NCBI GenBank assembly: GCA_032209605.1
Contig: JASFXZ010000073.1
Coordinates: 620,001-684,000 of the forward strand
Source: Mactromeris polynyma
Lineage: Eukaryota; Mollusca; Bivalvia; Venerida; Mactridae
Direction of reading: 5' to 3'
Length of the DNA: 64,000 nt
Part shown: in pieces, positions 12,862 through 25,754 of the stretch
How the letters are laid out: each line of letters opens with the position of its first letter
How positions within the stretch are numbered: the first letter of the stretch is position 1
Translations under genes and position numbers: made by a program
The notes under the pieces: generated by a model
Databases searched by the model: none
What the model saw: the letters and a program-made list of their open reading frames with translations, nothing else
Told to the model about the DNA's origin: nothing

Positions 12862-14839
12862 TTTTAAGCTGAACTATTCCCAAATTCACAAATTTATCCG
12901 CAAGTACGATACAAACATGGTCCGTGTACTTTGATGTTTAAAATAAATCCGTAACCTGTTGATAGTTTTGTACACGTAGTTATTTTATCAGTTCACGTTC
13001 AGTCAACACAGTTAAGTCCTACTCGCTTAGAATGTTTATTTATAACCATATTCATTATTATTGTTTTATGTCAGTATTCTATACATGTCACATAAACCGC
13101 CACAGGGGCTGATGCGGTGCAATATTCCCCCTTAAAATTGTCCGACTATGTGTCTATGAATATCTGTATAGATAAGGTGTTTATATTCAACCTTACAACG
13201 CACCATTGCGTACAATCACAGGTGTATACAACTCATCGATTGATGTTTGTCACATGTTATGTGTTTTTGGTAAACATGAGTCTATTCACATACGTTAATA
13301 CTACTTCAATACACGCTTTTCCTAACTGGCTATTGAAAGTACTGCACATAAGTGCACATATGTATACATACGTTAACGTAAGTTTTACAAAATGGACAGC
13401 GATTGAGACAATTTATAAACGAAATCCGGAATTCGCTAAAAATAGCTATTTTACTAGGGGTGTAAACAAAATTTAATTTTAAATCCACAGGAGTTCGTTC
13501 AAACTTTATATCCTGTCGATGTCTCCATGGTGATTCGAGTGGTACTACAGTATTAGCTAGATTAAGTTAATTCAGTTTATTTCACTCATATATACATATA
13601 ACAGGGTAATCATACTGAATGGCAGAATGATAGTTAAATAATTGACTGTAACATTTCTAATACATAAGGTTAAATTCTATACATATAAGAGAGAGAAGAA
13701 TATAAGAAAAGAAGATGAAGGTTAGAGGGAAAACCCCATACTTATAGCTATATGTAGTAGATATATTGTAATTCATGTATAAGATACAAGCTGTATTGCT
13801 TTCAGCTGAAACCAAAGTATATGTAAACAATTGTAAGAGAACACTCGGTATTTGTATGATTACCCGATTCTCCCAGTCCGATACAAAACGATGAAGAAAA
13901 TAAATGTTCCTTCCTAAGCATATTATAAATCATGTTATGAATGTTTATGATGAAAATAAAATATCTGATTATGAATTCAAATTCTATAAATCGTATTGAA
14001 TTAAACAGAAAACATTCATCAACTTATTATTCTATTGTGTGTTCGTTCTTTTATACATTTATCTATGTTAATTTTCTGAAAGTTTCGTATAACGTTATTG
14101 AGATTTCGGTATACCTTCATGAGTATAGTGTCAATAGGCATTTAAATAATTTACCATGTATAATATATATATACTCAGTACATTTAAGAACGCAAAATGT
14201 AAGATTTCTCAAATTTCATGAACTTACCCAGGGATGCGAGATAAGAACTTAACATGATTTTATTTCATTTTATGCAGTGATGAATGCTAAATTTCCTTTC
14301 AATAAATAGGTATTTTCATATCAAATTGAGTTTTAAAAAACACCAAGATGACATTTAAAAGTTATATAACAGGTATAAAAATTTGCGTTGTACTGAGTAT
14401 AATTATAATGATCACCACCAATTTTGAATAAACTGACACTTACTTTCGGCTGTAACGCTTGTGTTGTGCTGTTTTCCACATGAACTCATCCTCAAATAAT
14501 CTGTTTTATTTATTCTATATATATTAGATTTAATATTTTTGTATAAGCCGGCTATATATAAACTAATGTATAACAGTTACCAGATTTTGTGAAAGTTAAC
14601 TTATAAATTGCATGTTTGATTCGTTACGGAAGTAAATTTGAAATATCGCAATACGAACTGAAATCTAACTACTTTCAATCACAAATTTCGCCCCAGGCTT
14701 TATCATCGATGTACAATTAAATTACCTTTACAAAACTGTCGAAGTTTAAATCTGTTGACGTAATGATTTCATATACACCAATTCATTTTTTATGTAATTA
14801 TGTCAAATATTGTCAGATATATTTTTGGAATGCAGTGAC
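12862..14839. other. Intergenic, AT-rich; nothing recognised
   Basis: Upstream of the TMEM272-like start. Open frames at 13117-13476 and 13941-14252 (+) are low-complexity AT-rich readings without a recognisable motif, hydrophobic pattern or splice context. No promoter motif could be supported. Confidence 0.5.
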
Positions 14840-15545
14840 TAGGGGTACGATTACGTAAGTCTGTGAAGTTGGCTGTTAGTTCAGATATTCGTTCCCAAAT
14901 TCACTGCTGTTAGATGTTAGTTCAGATGTTTCATGATTCGGATATGATGGAGTGACTACACAGCTATTAATTGTTAGTTCTGATGTTAATTCCAAAATGC
15001 ATAGCCAGAAGTTAGATGTGTGTTCGGATATGATGATTCGAATACACAACTGTTAGTTGTCAGTTCAAAATTAATGTTCGTTACCGAATTCACAGCTGTT
15101 AGTTGTTAGTTCAGATGTTTATTCGAAAATGCATAGCCAGAAGTTAGATGCGAGTTTAGATATGATGGAGCTAATACACAGCTAATAGGTGTAAGTTAAG
15201 ATGTTCATTCGGATATGATTGAGCGAATACACAGCTATCAGTTGTTAGTTCAGATGTTTATGTAGCAAATGTACAGATATTAGTTGTTAGTTCAAATGTT
15301 CGTTACCGAATTCACAACTGTTAGTTGTTAATTCAGATGTTTATTCATTAATGCATAGCCAGAAGTTAGATGTGAGTTCGGTTATGATGTAGCGAAAACA
15401 GCTATGAGTTGTTAGTTCAGATGTTAATTCGGATATGATGGAGCGAATACACAGCTATTAATTGTTAGTTCAGATGTTTATTCGAAAATGCATAGCCAGA
15501 AGTTAGATGTGAGTTCGGATATGATGGAGCGAATATAAACTTTTA
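14840..15545 (+). repeat. Degenerate tandem repeat (GTTAGTTCAGATGTT family)
   Basis: About ten imperfect repeats of a module reading ACAGCTGTTAGTTGTTAGTT then CAGATGTTTATTCG alternate with GCATAGCCAGAAGTTAGATG (starts near 14999, 15131, 15353, 15490) and GATATGATGGAGCGAATA. Spacing of the second module is irregular (132, 222, 137 bp), so this is an old array. Its left edge (14849-14890) recurs inverted near 23941-23990. Confidence 0.75.
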
Positions 15546-17365
15546 TAAGGTGTTAGACCAAATTTTGTATCTTGTACTACATCGTATTAGTTTGTGGCTC
15601 AACATTTGAATAATGAGCATTCTTACTATTTTATAGATTATAGTATGTTCTTCTTTGTGAACATGCTAATTCAAATGTATTCATGTATTTATGCTTGAAT
15701 ATCTGTCATTCTGTATGTATAGAATCAGTGACTGTGAAAGTAGCACTGATTTATTTCTGTATAAATATCTGGCATTGCTGTAGGAGTGATTAAAAGTTAA
15801 AGTTAATTGTTTTCCAAACTTAGGTTTCCAAATCAGTTGAATTTTTGTCATATGTATAACTTTTGGTATGTATGTACAGGTCTTGTATTGTCCGTCGGTC
15901 TGTCTGTAACAAAGTCTGCTTGGACAACTCCTCCCTTCCTGCTGGTTAGATTTCTACCAAACTATATGGGAGGTGATGGCATCAACCTTAGTTCTGCATA
16001 TAACCTAGATGGGACATTTATATTGTTAACAAGTAGATGTTTGGTCTTTATTGTATGCTTCTGTACACTGGGTTTATTGTATATAACAGATATTAATTGT
16101 TAGTAAAGGGAATGTGTTGAAGATTTTAATTATAAGGGTTGCACATCAAAGACCCAATGTGAACATCATAATTCCCTATATTCTTACAGTTTCATTATGT
16201 GTACATACGCTGGTGATTGGTTATGTTCCCATCAACCATTGGGAGGAATGTATTCACATTTAAACACGGTTTATTGTTTGTACATCCTTATGTTGATGTC
16301 ACTTTGGGCTTACAGAATACTGGTTTACAATATAAGGGAGATAATACAAGTTGCTTTAATGTTATCTTCATTTTAGGTTAGTTTAGTTTAATAACATTTT
16401 ATTTACGTATTATAGCCCGGTCACAACCGGCCGTTAACCTGTCTGCTGTGGGTCTACGACGGACACACGGATCCACACGTATTTTTAAGCCCGCATGAGC
16501 ACAAAGGCCACCGCAGGAGGCTGTTAGACATGTCCAACAGTTTCTGTGCTTGGCTATGTTTTTTGGTTAATGCACGTGACACGTGCAGTCATCACAAGAA
16601 GGAGCACAGAGCTGCACCTTCATCTTGCGTTGACTGCAAGGTTCGTTACTGGCACCAGATGCATATTTATGCTGCGATGGCTGCCTCTTGGATTCTCATG
16701 TGCTGTGTTCTTGAAGCCGAAATGACCTCTTGTACTCACCCGGTAAATATATACACTCGAAATATTCGCTCGTGACTCGAGAAGGATTTACGCACATGCA
16801 ACATAGGTCTACGGGTAACGTGCATCAATGACTGATTAACTGGTTCATATGTTGTGTGACGGAAGATTGGCTAATAATTTTACAAATATACCGGCGGTCA
16901 ATGAAAGTCTGCTTTACTTTTTGGATGTCAAAACTGAAATTAGATAATGTTCAGGGACTAACAACAAATGTATCGTGAAATAACAAGTAGATTTTATTGC
17001 ATTTGAGCTTCATTTTAATGTCTACATGAACAAAACTGAGTCACGAGTATGGCCACTGTTTGCGACTACTACAGACTGGCATATACGCCTCATACTGCGG
17101 ATGAGACGCTGAATCTTGTATTGTGGGATGGTATCCTACTTGTCTATCAGTGCATGCACACACGGTTTCACTTAATTTTAAATGACCTTAAATCTGACCC
17201 CACAAGATCCAGTTTATAACTTTAACTAGATTTATGAAGATCAAGTATTATTTATACGTTTTTTACAAATTAGGTACACATGTGAGATCTCTGAATGATT
17301 TCTATAATTTCTATTATTGTTGAATAAACATGACCAAGTACCACATTCAAATGCAATGTTGTACA
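15546..17365. other. Intergenic; dispersed-repeat fragments and one GC-richer island
   Basis: At 15880-15990 the sequence TTGTCCGTCGGTCTGTCTG plus ACAACTCCTCCCTTCC resembles a dispersed repeat common in bivalve DNA; the 98-codon frame over it (15807-16103) is therefore doubtful. At 16415-16780 a GC-richer island starts GCCCGGTCACAACCGGCCGT and has an 81-codon plus-strand frame rich in Cys and His. I could not assign it to a gene or an element. Confidence 0.45.
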
Positions 17366-17369
17366 TTGT

Positions 17370-19690
17370 ATGAATGACCAAGACAATCCAGTAGTGTACA
17401 TACATGTATATAGCATGACATATGCAAACCAGCAGTGTACATACATTTATATAGCATGACCTATGTAATCCAGTAGTGTACATACATGTATATAGAACGA
17501 CATATGCAACTCAACAGTGTACATACGTTTATAAAGCATGACCTATGTAATCCAGTAGTGTACATACATGTATATAGAATGACCTATGTAATCCAGCAGC
17601 GTATATACATGTATATAGAATGACCTATGTTATCCAGCAGCGTATATACATGTATATAGAATGACCTATGTAATACAGCAGCGTATATACATGCATATAG
17701 AATGACCTATGTTATCCAGTAGTGTACATACATGTATATAGAATGACCTATGTTATCCAGCAGCGTATATACATGTATATAGAATGACCTATGTTATCCA
17801 GTAGTGTACATACATGTATATAGAATGACCTATGTAATACAGCAGCGTATATACATGCATATAGAATGACCTATGTAATCAAGCAGCGTATATACATGTA
17901 TATAGAATGACCTATGTTATCCAGCAGCGTATATACATGCATATAGAATGACCTATGTAATCAAGCAGCGTATATACATGTATATAGAATGACCTATGTT
18001 ATCCAGCAGCGTATATACATGCATATAGAATGACCTATGTTATCCAGCAGCGTATATACATGTATATAGAATGACCTATGTAATCCAGCAGCGTATATAC
18101 ATGCATATAGAATGACCTATGTTATCCAGTAGTGTACATACATGTATATAGAATGACCTATTTTATCCAGCAGCGTATATACATGTATATAGAATGACCT
18201 ATGTTATCCAGTAGTGTACATACATGTATATAGAATGACCTATGTAATACAGCAGCGTATATACATGCATATAGAATGACCTATGTAATCAAGCAGCGTA
18301 TATACATGTATATAGAATGACCTATGTTATCCAGCAGCGTATATACATGCATATAGAATGACCTATGTAATCAAGCAGCGTATATACATGTATATAGAAT
18401 GACCTATGTTATCCAGCAGCGTATATACATGCATATAGAATGACCTATGTTATCCAGCAGCGTATATACATGTATATAGAATGACCTATGTAATCCAGCA
18501 GCGTATATACATGCATATAGAATGACCTATGTAATCCAGTAGTGTACATACATGTATATAGAATGACCTATGTTATCCAGCAGCGTATATACATGTATAT
18601 AGAATGACCTATGTAATACAGCAGCGTATATACATGCATATAGAATGACCTATGTAATCCCGCAGCGTATATACATGTATATAGAATGACCTATGTAGTC
18701 CAGCAGCGTATATACATGCATAAAGAATGACCTATGTAATCCAGCAGCGTATATACATGCATAAAGAATGACCTATGTAATCCAGCAGCGTATATACATG
18801 CATATAGAATGACCTATGTAATCCAGCAGCGTATATACATGTATATAGAATGACCTATGTAATCCAGCAGCGTATATACATGTATATAGAATGACCTATG
18901 TTATCCAGCAGCGTATATACATGTATATAGAATGACCTATGTAATCAAGCAGCGTATATACATGTATATAGAATGACCTATGTAATCAAGCAGCGTATAT
19001 ACATGTATATAGAATGACCTATGTAATCCAGCAACGTATATACATGTATATAGAATGACCTATGTAATCCAGCAGCGTATATACATGTATATAGAATGAC
19101 CTATGTTATCCAGCAGCGTATATACATGTATATAGAATGACCTATGTTATCCAGCAGCGTATATACATGTATATAGAATGACCTATGTAATCCAGCAGTG
19201 TACATACATGTATATAGAATGACCTATGTTCTCCAGCAGCGTATATACATGTATATAAAATGACCTATGTAATCCAGCAGCGTATATACATGCATATAGA
19301 ATGACCTATGTAGTCCAGCAGCGTATATACATGCATATAGAATGACCTATGTAATCCAGCAGCGTATATACATGTATATAGAATGACCTATGTAATCCAG
19401 TAGTGTATATACATGCATATAGAATGACCTATGTTATCCAGTAGTGTACATACATGTATAAAGAATGACCTATGTAATCCAGCAGCGTATATACATGCAT
19501 ATAGAATGACCTATGTAATCCAGTAGTGAACATAGATATTTATGTATATAGAATGACCTATGCAATCCAGTCATTTACATACATGTTTATGTATATAGAA
19601 TGACCTATGCAATACAGTCATTTACATACATGTATATAGAATGACCTTTGCTATCCAGTAGTGTACATAAATAGAATGACAAATGCATTC
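17370..19690 (+). repeat. Satellite block 1, 41-bp monomer
   Basis: About 56 head-to-tail monomers of 41 bp, consensus GAATGACCTATGTAATCCAG CAGCGTATATACATGTATATA (written in two parts). Successive GACCTATG starts at 17581, 17622 and 17663 give the period. The marker variant CCAGTAGTGTACATAC recurs at 17711, 18121 and 18531, exactly 410 bp apart, so ten monomers form a higher-order unit. The left edge (17370-17560) and right edge (19530-19690) are more diverged, as usual for satellite borders. Confidence 0.92.
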
Positions 19691-19890
19691 CAGTAGAGTG
19701 CATATTCGAAATAACCAAATCATTCCGGAAGTGTAAAGATACAGAACGACCAATGCAAAATGCAATCCAGCATTACATATTCACAGGGTGACACATCAAT
19801 GTAATCAAGCAGAGTACATACACAGAGTTGCAAATGCAATCTAGTTCAGTACATAAACAGAAAGTACAACGTATTCCAGTGGTGTACATC
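19690..19890 (+). repeat. Diverged monomers between satellite blocks 1 and 2
   Basis: Single, diverged copies of the shared core (AATGCAATCCAG, GTACATA, AGAATGAC) with irregular spacing link the 41-bp and 34-bp blocks. All three blocks therefore derive from one ancestral monomer. Confidence 0.7.
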
Positions 19891-21970
19891 ATATAGAATG
19901 ACCAATGCATCCAGTGGTGTATATATACAGAATGACCTATGCATCCAGTGGTGTACATATATAGAAAGACTTATGCATCCAGTGGTGTACATATACAGAA
20001 TGACCTATGCATCCAGTGGTGTACATATATAGAAAGACCTATGCATCCAGTGGTGTACATATATAGAAAGACTTATGCATCCAGTGGTGTACATATATAG
20101 AAAGACTTATGCATCCAGTGGTGTACATATATAGAAAGACTTATGCATCCAGTGGTGTACATATATATAAAGACCTATGCATCCAGTGGTGTACATATAT
20201 AGAATGACCTATGCATCCAGTGGTGTACATATATATAAAGACCTATGCATCCAGTGGTGTACATATATATAAAGACCTATGCATCCAGTGGTGTACATAT
20301 AAAGAAAGACCTATGCATCCAGTGGTGTACATATATAGAAAGACTTATGCATCCAGTGGTGTACATATAAAGAAAGTCCTATGCATCCAGTGGTGTACAT
20401 ATAAAGAAAGTCCTATGCATCCAGTGGTGTACATATAAAGAAAGACCTATGCATCTAGTGGTGTACATATATAGAATGACTAATGCTTGTTGTATATGCT
20501 TTTATTTATCGTCGCCAACGGTTTCCCATATGGGCGACGCCTCCGGAAGAATGTTAGTCATATTAGATTTGGAGGATAGTGCATGATACAGAAGATGCCC
20601 GAGTTCCAGAAGCACCCCTGGTTCTTTTACGTGCTCGATGTAAAGCATCATACACGGGACCTCGGTTTTTAAAGTCTCGTCCGAAAGACTGTTAGTACGG
20701 TCAGTGATGGAGCGGGGAATCGAACCAGCGATCCCTGGATTACAAGTCCAGCGTTTTACAACTGGACCACTGATCCGCTACATGACTAATGCATCCAGTG
20801 ATGTACATATATAGAATGACCTATGCATCCAGTGGTGTACATATATAAAAAGACCAATGCATCCAGTGGTGTACATATATAGAAAGACCTATGCATCCAG
20901 TGGTGTACATATATAGAAAGACCTATGCATCCAGTGGTGTACATATATAGAATGACCTATGCATCCAGTGGTGTACATATATAGAAAGACCTATGCATCC
21001 AGTGGTGTACATATATAGAAAGACCTATGCATCCAGTGGTGTACATATATATAATGACCTATGCATCCAGTGGTGTACATATATAGAAAGACCAATGCAT
21101 CCAGTGGGGTACATATAAAGAAAGACCTATGCATCCAGTGGTGTACATATATAGAAAGACATATGCATCCAGTGGTGTACATATATAGAATGACCTATGC
21201 ATCCGTTGTTGTACATATACAGAATGACCTATGCATCCGGTGGTGTACATATACAGAATGACCTATGCATCCGGTGGTGTACATATACAGAATGACCAAT
21301 GCATCCGGTGATGTACATATATAGAAAGACCTATGCATCCGGTGGTGTACATATATAGAAAGACCTATGCATCCAGTGGTGTACATATATAGAAAGACCT
21401 ATGCATCCAGTGGTGTACATATATAGAAAGACCTATGCATCCAGTGGTGTACATATATAGAAAGACCTATGCATCCAGTGGTGTACATATATAGAAAGAC
21501 CTATGCATCCAGTGGTGTACATATATAGAATGACCTATGCATCCGTTGTTGTACATATACAGAATGACCTATGCATCCGGTGGTGTACATATACAGAATG
21601 ACCAATGCATCCGGTGGTGTACATATACAGAATGACCTATGCATCCAGTGGTGTACATATACAGAATGACCTATGCATCCAGTGGTGTACATATATAGAA
21701 TGACCTATGCATCCGTTGTTGTACATATACAGAATGACCTATGCATCCGGTGGTGTACATATACAGAATGACCAATGCATCCGGTGGTGTACATATACAG
21801 AATGACCAATGCATCCAGTGGTGTACATATACAGAATGACCTATGCATCCAGTGGTGTACATATATAGAATGACCAATGCATCCAGTGGTGTACATATAT
21901 AGAATGACCTATGTATCCGGTGGTGTACAGATATAGAATGACCTATGTATCCGGTGGTGTACATATACAG
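19890..21970 (+). repeat. Satellite block 2, 34-bp monomer (split by a SINE)
   Basis: Monomer ACCTATGCATCCAGTGGTGT ACATATATAGAAAG in about 52 copies; ATGCATCC at 20041 and 20075 gives the 34-bp period. The marker variant ATCCGTTGTTGTAC occurs at 21201, 21541 and 21711, separated by 340 and 170 bp, that is ten and five monomers. The 34-bp period has no stop in some frames, which creates long open frames such as 21671-22033 (-); these are artefacts of the repeat. The insertion 20487-20781 interrupts it. Confidence 0.92.
20487..20781 (-). mobile_element. tRNA-derived SINE inserted in the satellite, 11-bp TSD
   Basis: The unique 295-bp insert is flanked by perfect ATGACTAATGC copies (20476-20486 and 20782-20792). 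On the minus strand it starts with a tRNA-like head: A box TGGTCCAGTTG, an anticodon-like loop CTTGTAA (Thr-UGU type) closed by CTGGA/TCCAG, and B box GGTTCGATTCC. The T stem is broken, so this is not a working tRNA. The body contains CGAGGTCCCGTGTA and CACGTAAAAGAACC, a core I associate with widespread metazoan tRNA SINEs. The tail faces the left. Confidence 0.85.
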
Positions 21971-23105
21971 AATTACCATGCAATTCAGTACAGTACATAT
22001 ACAGTATGACCTATGCAATCTAGTACAGTACACATACAGTATGACCTATGCAATCCAGTACAGTACACATACAGTATGACATATGCAATCCAGTACAGTA
22101 CACATACAGTATGACCTATGTAATCCAGTACAGTACATATACAGTATGACCTATGCAATCCAGCACAGTACACATACAGTATGACCAATGTAATTCAGTA
22201 CAGTACATATACAGTATGACCTATGCAATCCAGTACAGTACACATACAGTTTGACCAATGTAATTCAGTACAGTACATATACAGTATGACCTATGTAATC
22301 CAGTACAGTACATATACAGTATGACCTATGCAATCCAGTACAGTACATATACAGTATGACCTATGCAATCCAGTACAGTACACATACAGTATGACCTATG
22401 CAATCCAGTACAGTACACATACAGTATGACCTATGTAATCCAGTACAGTACATATACAGTATGACCAATGTAATTCAGTACAGTACATATACAGTTTGAC
22501 CTATGCAATTCAGTACAGTACATATACAGTATGACCTATGCAATTCAGTACAGTACATATACAGTATGACCTATGCAATTCAGTACAGTACATATACAGT
22601 ATGACCTATGCAATTCAGTACAGTACATATACAGTATGACCTATGCAATTCAGTACAGTACATATACAGTATGACCTATGCAATCCCGTACAGTACATAT
22701 ACAGAATGTCCAATGCAATCCAGTACAGTACATATACAGTATGACCTATGCAATCCAGTACAGTACACATACAGTATGATCTATGTAATCCAGTACAGTA
22801 TATATACAGAATGACACGTACAATCCAGTACAGTACATATACAGTATGACCTATGCAATCCCGTACAGTACATATACAGAATGACATGTACAATCCAGTA
22901 CAGTACATATACAGTATGACCTATGCAATCCAGTACAGTACACATACAGTATGATCTATGTAATCCAGTACAGTATATATACAGAATGACATGTACAATC
23001 CAGTACAGTACATATACAGTATGACCTATGCAATCCCGTACAGTACATATACAGAATGTCCTATGCAATCCAGTACAGTACATATACAGAATGTCCAATG
23101 CAACC
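21970..23105 (+). repeat. Satellite block 3, 35-bp monomer
   Basis: Monomer GACCTATGCAATCCAGTACA GTACATATACAGTAT in about 32 copies; GAC at 22323 and 22358 gives the 35-bp period. The marker CAATCCCGTA occurs at 22681, 22856 and 23031, exactly 175 bp apart, so five monomers form a higher-order unit at the right end. The transition from block 2 is abrupt, within one monomer near 21970. Confidence 0.92.
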
Positions 23106-23440
23106 CAGTGGAGTACACATACACAATTACAAACGAACTATAGTATAGTACGTATACGGAATGACAAAGGAGTCCAGTAGAGAATATATACAGAACGACA
23201 AATACAAGCCAACAGAGATCACAATATCACAATGCAAGTCAGTGGAGTACATATACAGTATGACAACAGTAATCCATGTTAGTACATATTGAGAATGACA
23301 AATGCAATCCAGTTATATTCATATATGGAATGACCAATGTAATTCAATAGAGTGCATATACATAATGATCATTACAATCCAGTTCATTTCATGTACAGAG
23401 TTGTCAATGCAATCTAAACAAATTGTGACATTTGATTTTC
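23105..23440 (+). repeat. Decayed right edge of the satellite
   Basis: Isolated, heavily mutated monomers (CAATCCAGT, GTACATATACAG, GAATGACAAATGCAATCC) continue to about 23410 and then fade. No gene is visible. Confidence 0.7.
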
Positions 23441-23599
23441 CTATATTGTTTATAGAACGATTGCATCCACCACGGATCTAATTATAGATCTGTGTTGCAT
23501 CTAAAAATGTAATTATTGTACATAGTGGGCGGAGGTACTAAGTGCTCTCCGAAAAAGTACAAGTATAATTTTCGCCTTATGCTAAACATTGATCAGGCT

Positions 23600-23741
23600 C
23601 TCACTCGTTGGAAATAAATACTTAATATCATTGAACAGTACCTCACTCGTTAGAAAATACTTGTAGCCATTGAACAGAACCTCACACGTTTGAAATAGAT
23701 AATAGCCCTCATTGAACCTCGCTCATTGGAAATAAATACTT
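23600..23741 (+). repeat. Four degenerate repeats of about 40 bp
   Basis: CTCACTCGTTGGAAATAAAT recurs four times as CTC-x-C(A/G)(C/T)TTxGAAA, each followed by CATTGAAC and CCTC, at spacings of 42, 39 and 37 bp. Coding potential is absent. Confidence 0.6.
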
Positions 23742-23787
23742 GTGTTTCTATACGTTTTAGTGGGGGTTTATACATATTGATTTATGT

Positions 23788-23922
23788 AGAGTTACCCAAT
23801 TTTCAAAATGGTAGCCATTTCTGACAAGAGTAGTGTTCCGTAATTTCAAAATAGAGGCTAAATAAAGACAATGTCCCCTGTATTAAAATTGCCGCCATTT
23901 TGCAAAATGGGAGGTAACTCTT
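23788..23922. mobile_element. Short fold-back element (imperfect inverted repeat)
   Basis: AGAGTTACCCAATTTTCAAA at the left and the reverse complement of the right end (AAGAGTTACCTCCCATTTTG) form arms of about 33 bp around a 70-bp centre. This fits a small MITE; no target duplication is evident. Confidence 0.45.
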
Positions 23923-23999
23923 ATGCATTTTTGAATAAACATCTGAACTTACAACTGACAGCCAACTTCACAGACCTATGTCTAGCGGTACGGTAGTCC

Positions 24000-25640
24000 C
24001 GTACTTATAGAAATGTAATATTGGAAATGAATATGATAACCAGGTTCTAGTAATAATATGCTTATGTCACATTATACTTCGACCCTCGTTGTTCTTCTTT
24101 GTAGTTAAATGAATTTGCAAAGGTTAGTCTCATTTTATTTATCTGAATAAGGTATGTCTTGCAGAAATTCTATTTATATTCCGTTACCACACTCCACCCA
24201 CTTACTAGGTAACCTAATTAGTTTAGAATATAATAGAATCAGAATAATTGAGCGCAAGTGATCAATAAATATTATAAATCAAATGATCGGATCAGAGGAG
24301 AAAGGAACATAATAGTACAGGACAGAACAAAGCCATGGAATAATGAATGATACAGGAATAGTGTTGACAATAGTGTATACAGATTATGTTACTCTATAAT
24401 GTCTTGTGTTACAGAACGGATTAGGAATGTATTCATTTGCTTGTCTTTCTCGTTGATGGAAGCATCATAAGTTGCATTTACATCTACCATGACAAACAGC
24501 TAAATCAATATTAGGATATTTGAAAAGATTATTCAACTTTTAATACGATAGAAAACAAAATAGCACTACTCTGGAAGGCAACACATTGATTATTGATTTA
24601 CAAACAAGAGTTACTTCCCTTTATCTAAATTGTAGATAAAAACCCACAACTGTACACATTGTGTTTAAGTTGAACTTAAAAATCGAAGTTCACTAGCGGA
24701 TCCCCTAAAATTCCCCAACCTAGCTTACATGTATGTCTGAGTATAAATACGAAAATATACATGGGTCGTTAATTTTAAGATTTTCAAATGAGCGATTCTG
24801 AATTGGTTTTATGTTCAAAATTTTAAAAATAATAATAAAACACAGTCACGGTTTATAAGGCTTGAGCAAAACCAAAAAATGACCCCCCCCCTCCCCCGTA
24901 AGACCAAGTCCTGAAGTTTGCTACAACTGTCGAAATACGCTCGAAGCAACATATAATTTACGTACATAGAATGCTGTGAACTGATGCCCAAATTTGTTCA
25001 AGCATAAACAGTAGATGCTGGAAAGTGAATAAGGACATTGCTATGTTGCTTTGAGTTGTTACCGAGTAGGTAGTGGTAGTTTTCTGCAATAACATACCAT
25101 TCGAAATTATTTGGTTTTGTTATGTCAGTTGCATGCATCGCCTTATTGTATACTTTGTATCTACATCATCAATGTACATACAATGTACGGCGGTAACCTA
25201 AATTGAGTAATGTGTAACAAATTCAAACATTGTGTTCTACATAACAGACCCGACTGTCATTACATGACTATATTTACGTTATAAAAGAGAGAATAAGTTG
25301 TTACAATGAACGCAACATACATATTTAACCTGCTGACATATAAATGTCAATTAAATGACTTAATCTGCCGTTTATACATTTACATGTACATTTTTGAAGC
25401 GAATGAAAGAAATTATCGTTTTACGTAGACTCAAGAAAATGGAGGCAATAAAAGTGATATATCATAAACTATCACCGATAATACAAATGCAGATACAGAG
25501 ATGTTGCTGAAAAATTATAAATGCAATATAGATGGATTGAACAAATAAGTTATGTACAGGTTTGTGGTTGTTTCGTTATAAATCGATCTGTACATAGATA
25601 TTGAATGTGAATTTTACCAGGATACTCTTGTACACAGGAG
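24000..25640. other. Intergenic; nothing recognised
   Basis: AT-rich non-coding sequence with a C-rich run (GACCCCCCCCCTCCCCC) near 24883. No exon-like open frame, RNA gene or element could be supported. Confidence 0.5.
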
Positions 25641-25754
25641 ATTGTCACGAGTTCTCTCCCTGTAGCCCTTCTATCGTCTTTGTATATACTCGTACATGTA
25701 TAGAACTCTATTCATATACTATAGAAGGGACAAAGGGAGAGAACTCGTGACACT
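25641..25754. mobile_element. MITE with TTGTCACGAGTTCTCTCCC termini
   Basis: The left end ATTGTCACGAGTTCTCTCCC and the inverted right end (AGTGTCACGAGTTCTCTCCC) are nearly identical for about 35 bp, continuing with CCCTTCTAT. It is the best-preserved copy of the family also seen at 9986-10098 and 6893-6936. Confidence 0.7.

Noticed and set aside
13117..14252. Two plus-strand open frames of 119 and 103 codons
   Set aside because: AT-rich chance frames with no domain, no signal or membrane pattern and no neighbouring exons.
15807..16103. 98-residue hydrophobic protein
   Set aside because: The frame overlaps a dispersed-repeat motif (GTCCGTCGGTCTGTCTG, ACAACTCCTCCC) and has no homologous pattern or splice context.
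20715..20781. tRNA-Thr(UGU) gene on the minus strand
   Set aside because: A and B boxes and the anticodon stem are present, but the T stem cannot pair and the sequence continues into a SINE body bounded by a target duplication.
20211..23098. Many open frames of 60-120 codons, mostly on the minus strand (for example 21671-22033 and 22781-23098)
   Set aside because: They are periodic translations of the 34- and 35-bp satellites, which lack stops in some frames. They repeat MYTTGCIGH-like peptides in all frames and have no gene structure.
17370..23110. CRISPR array
   Set aside because: Repeats are contiguous with no unique spacers, and the window is eukaryotic; these are satellites.
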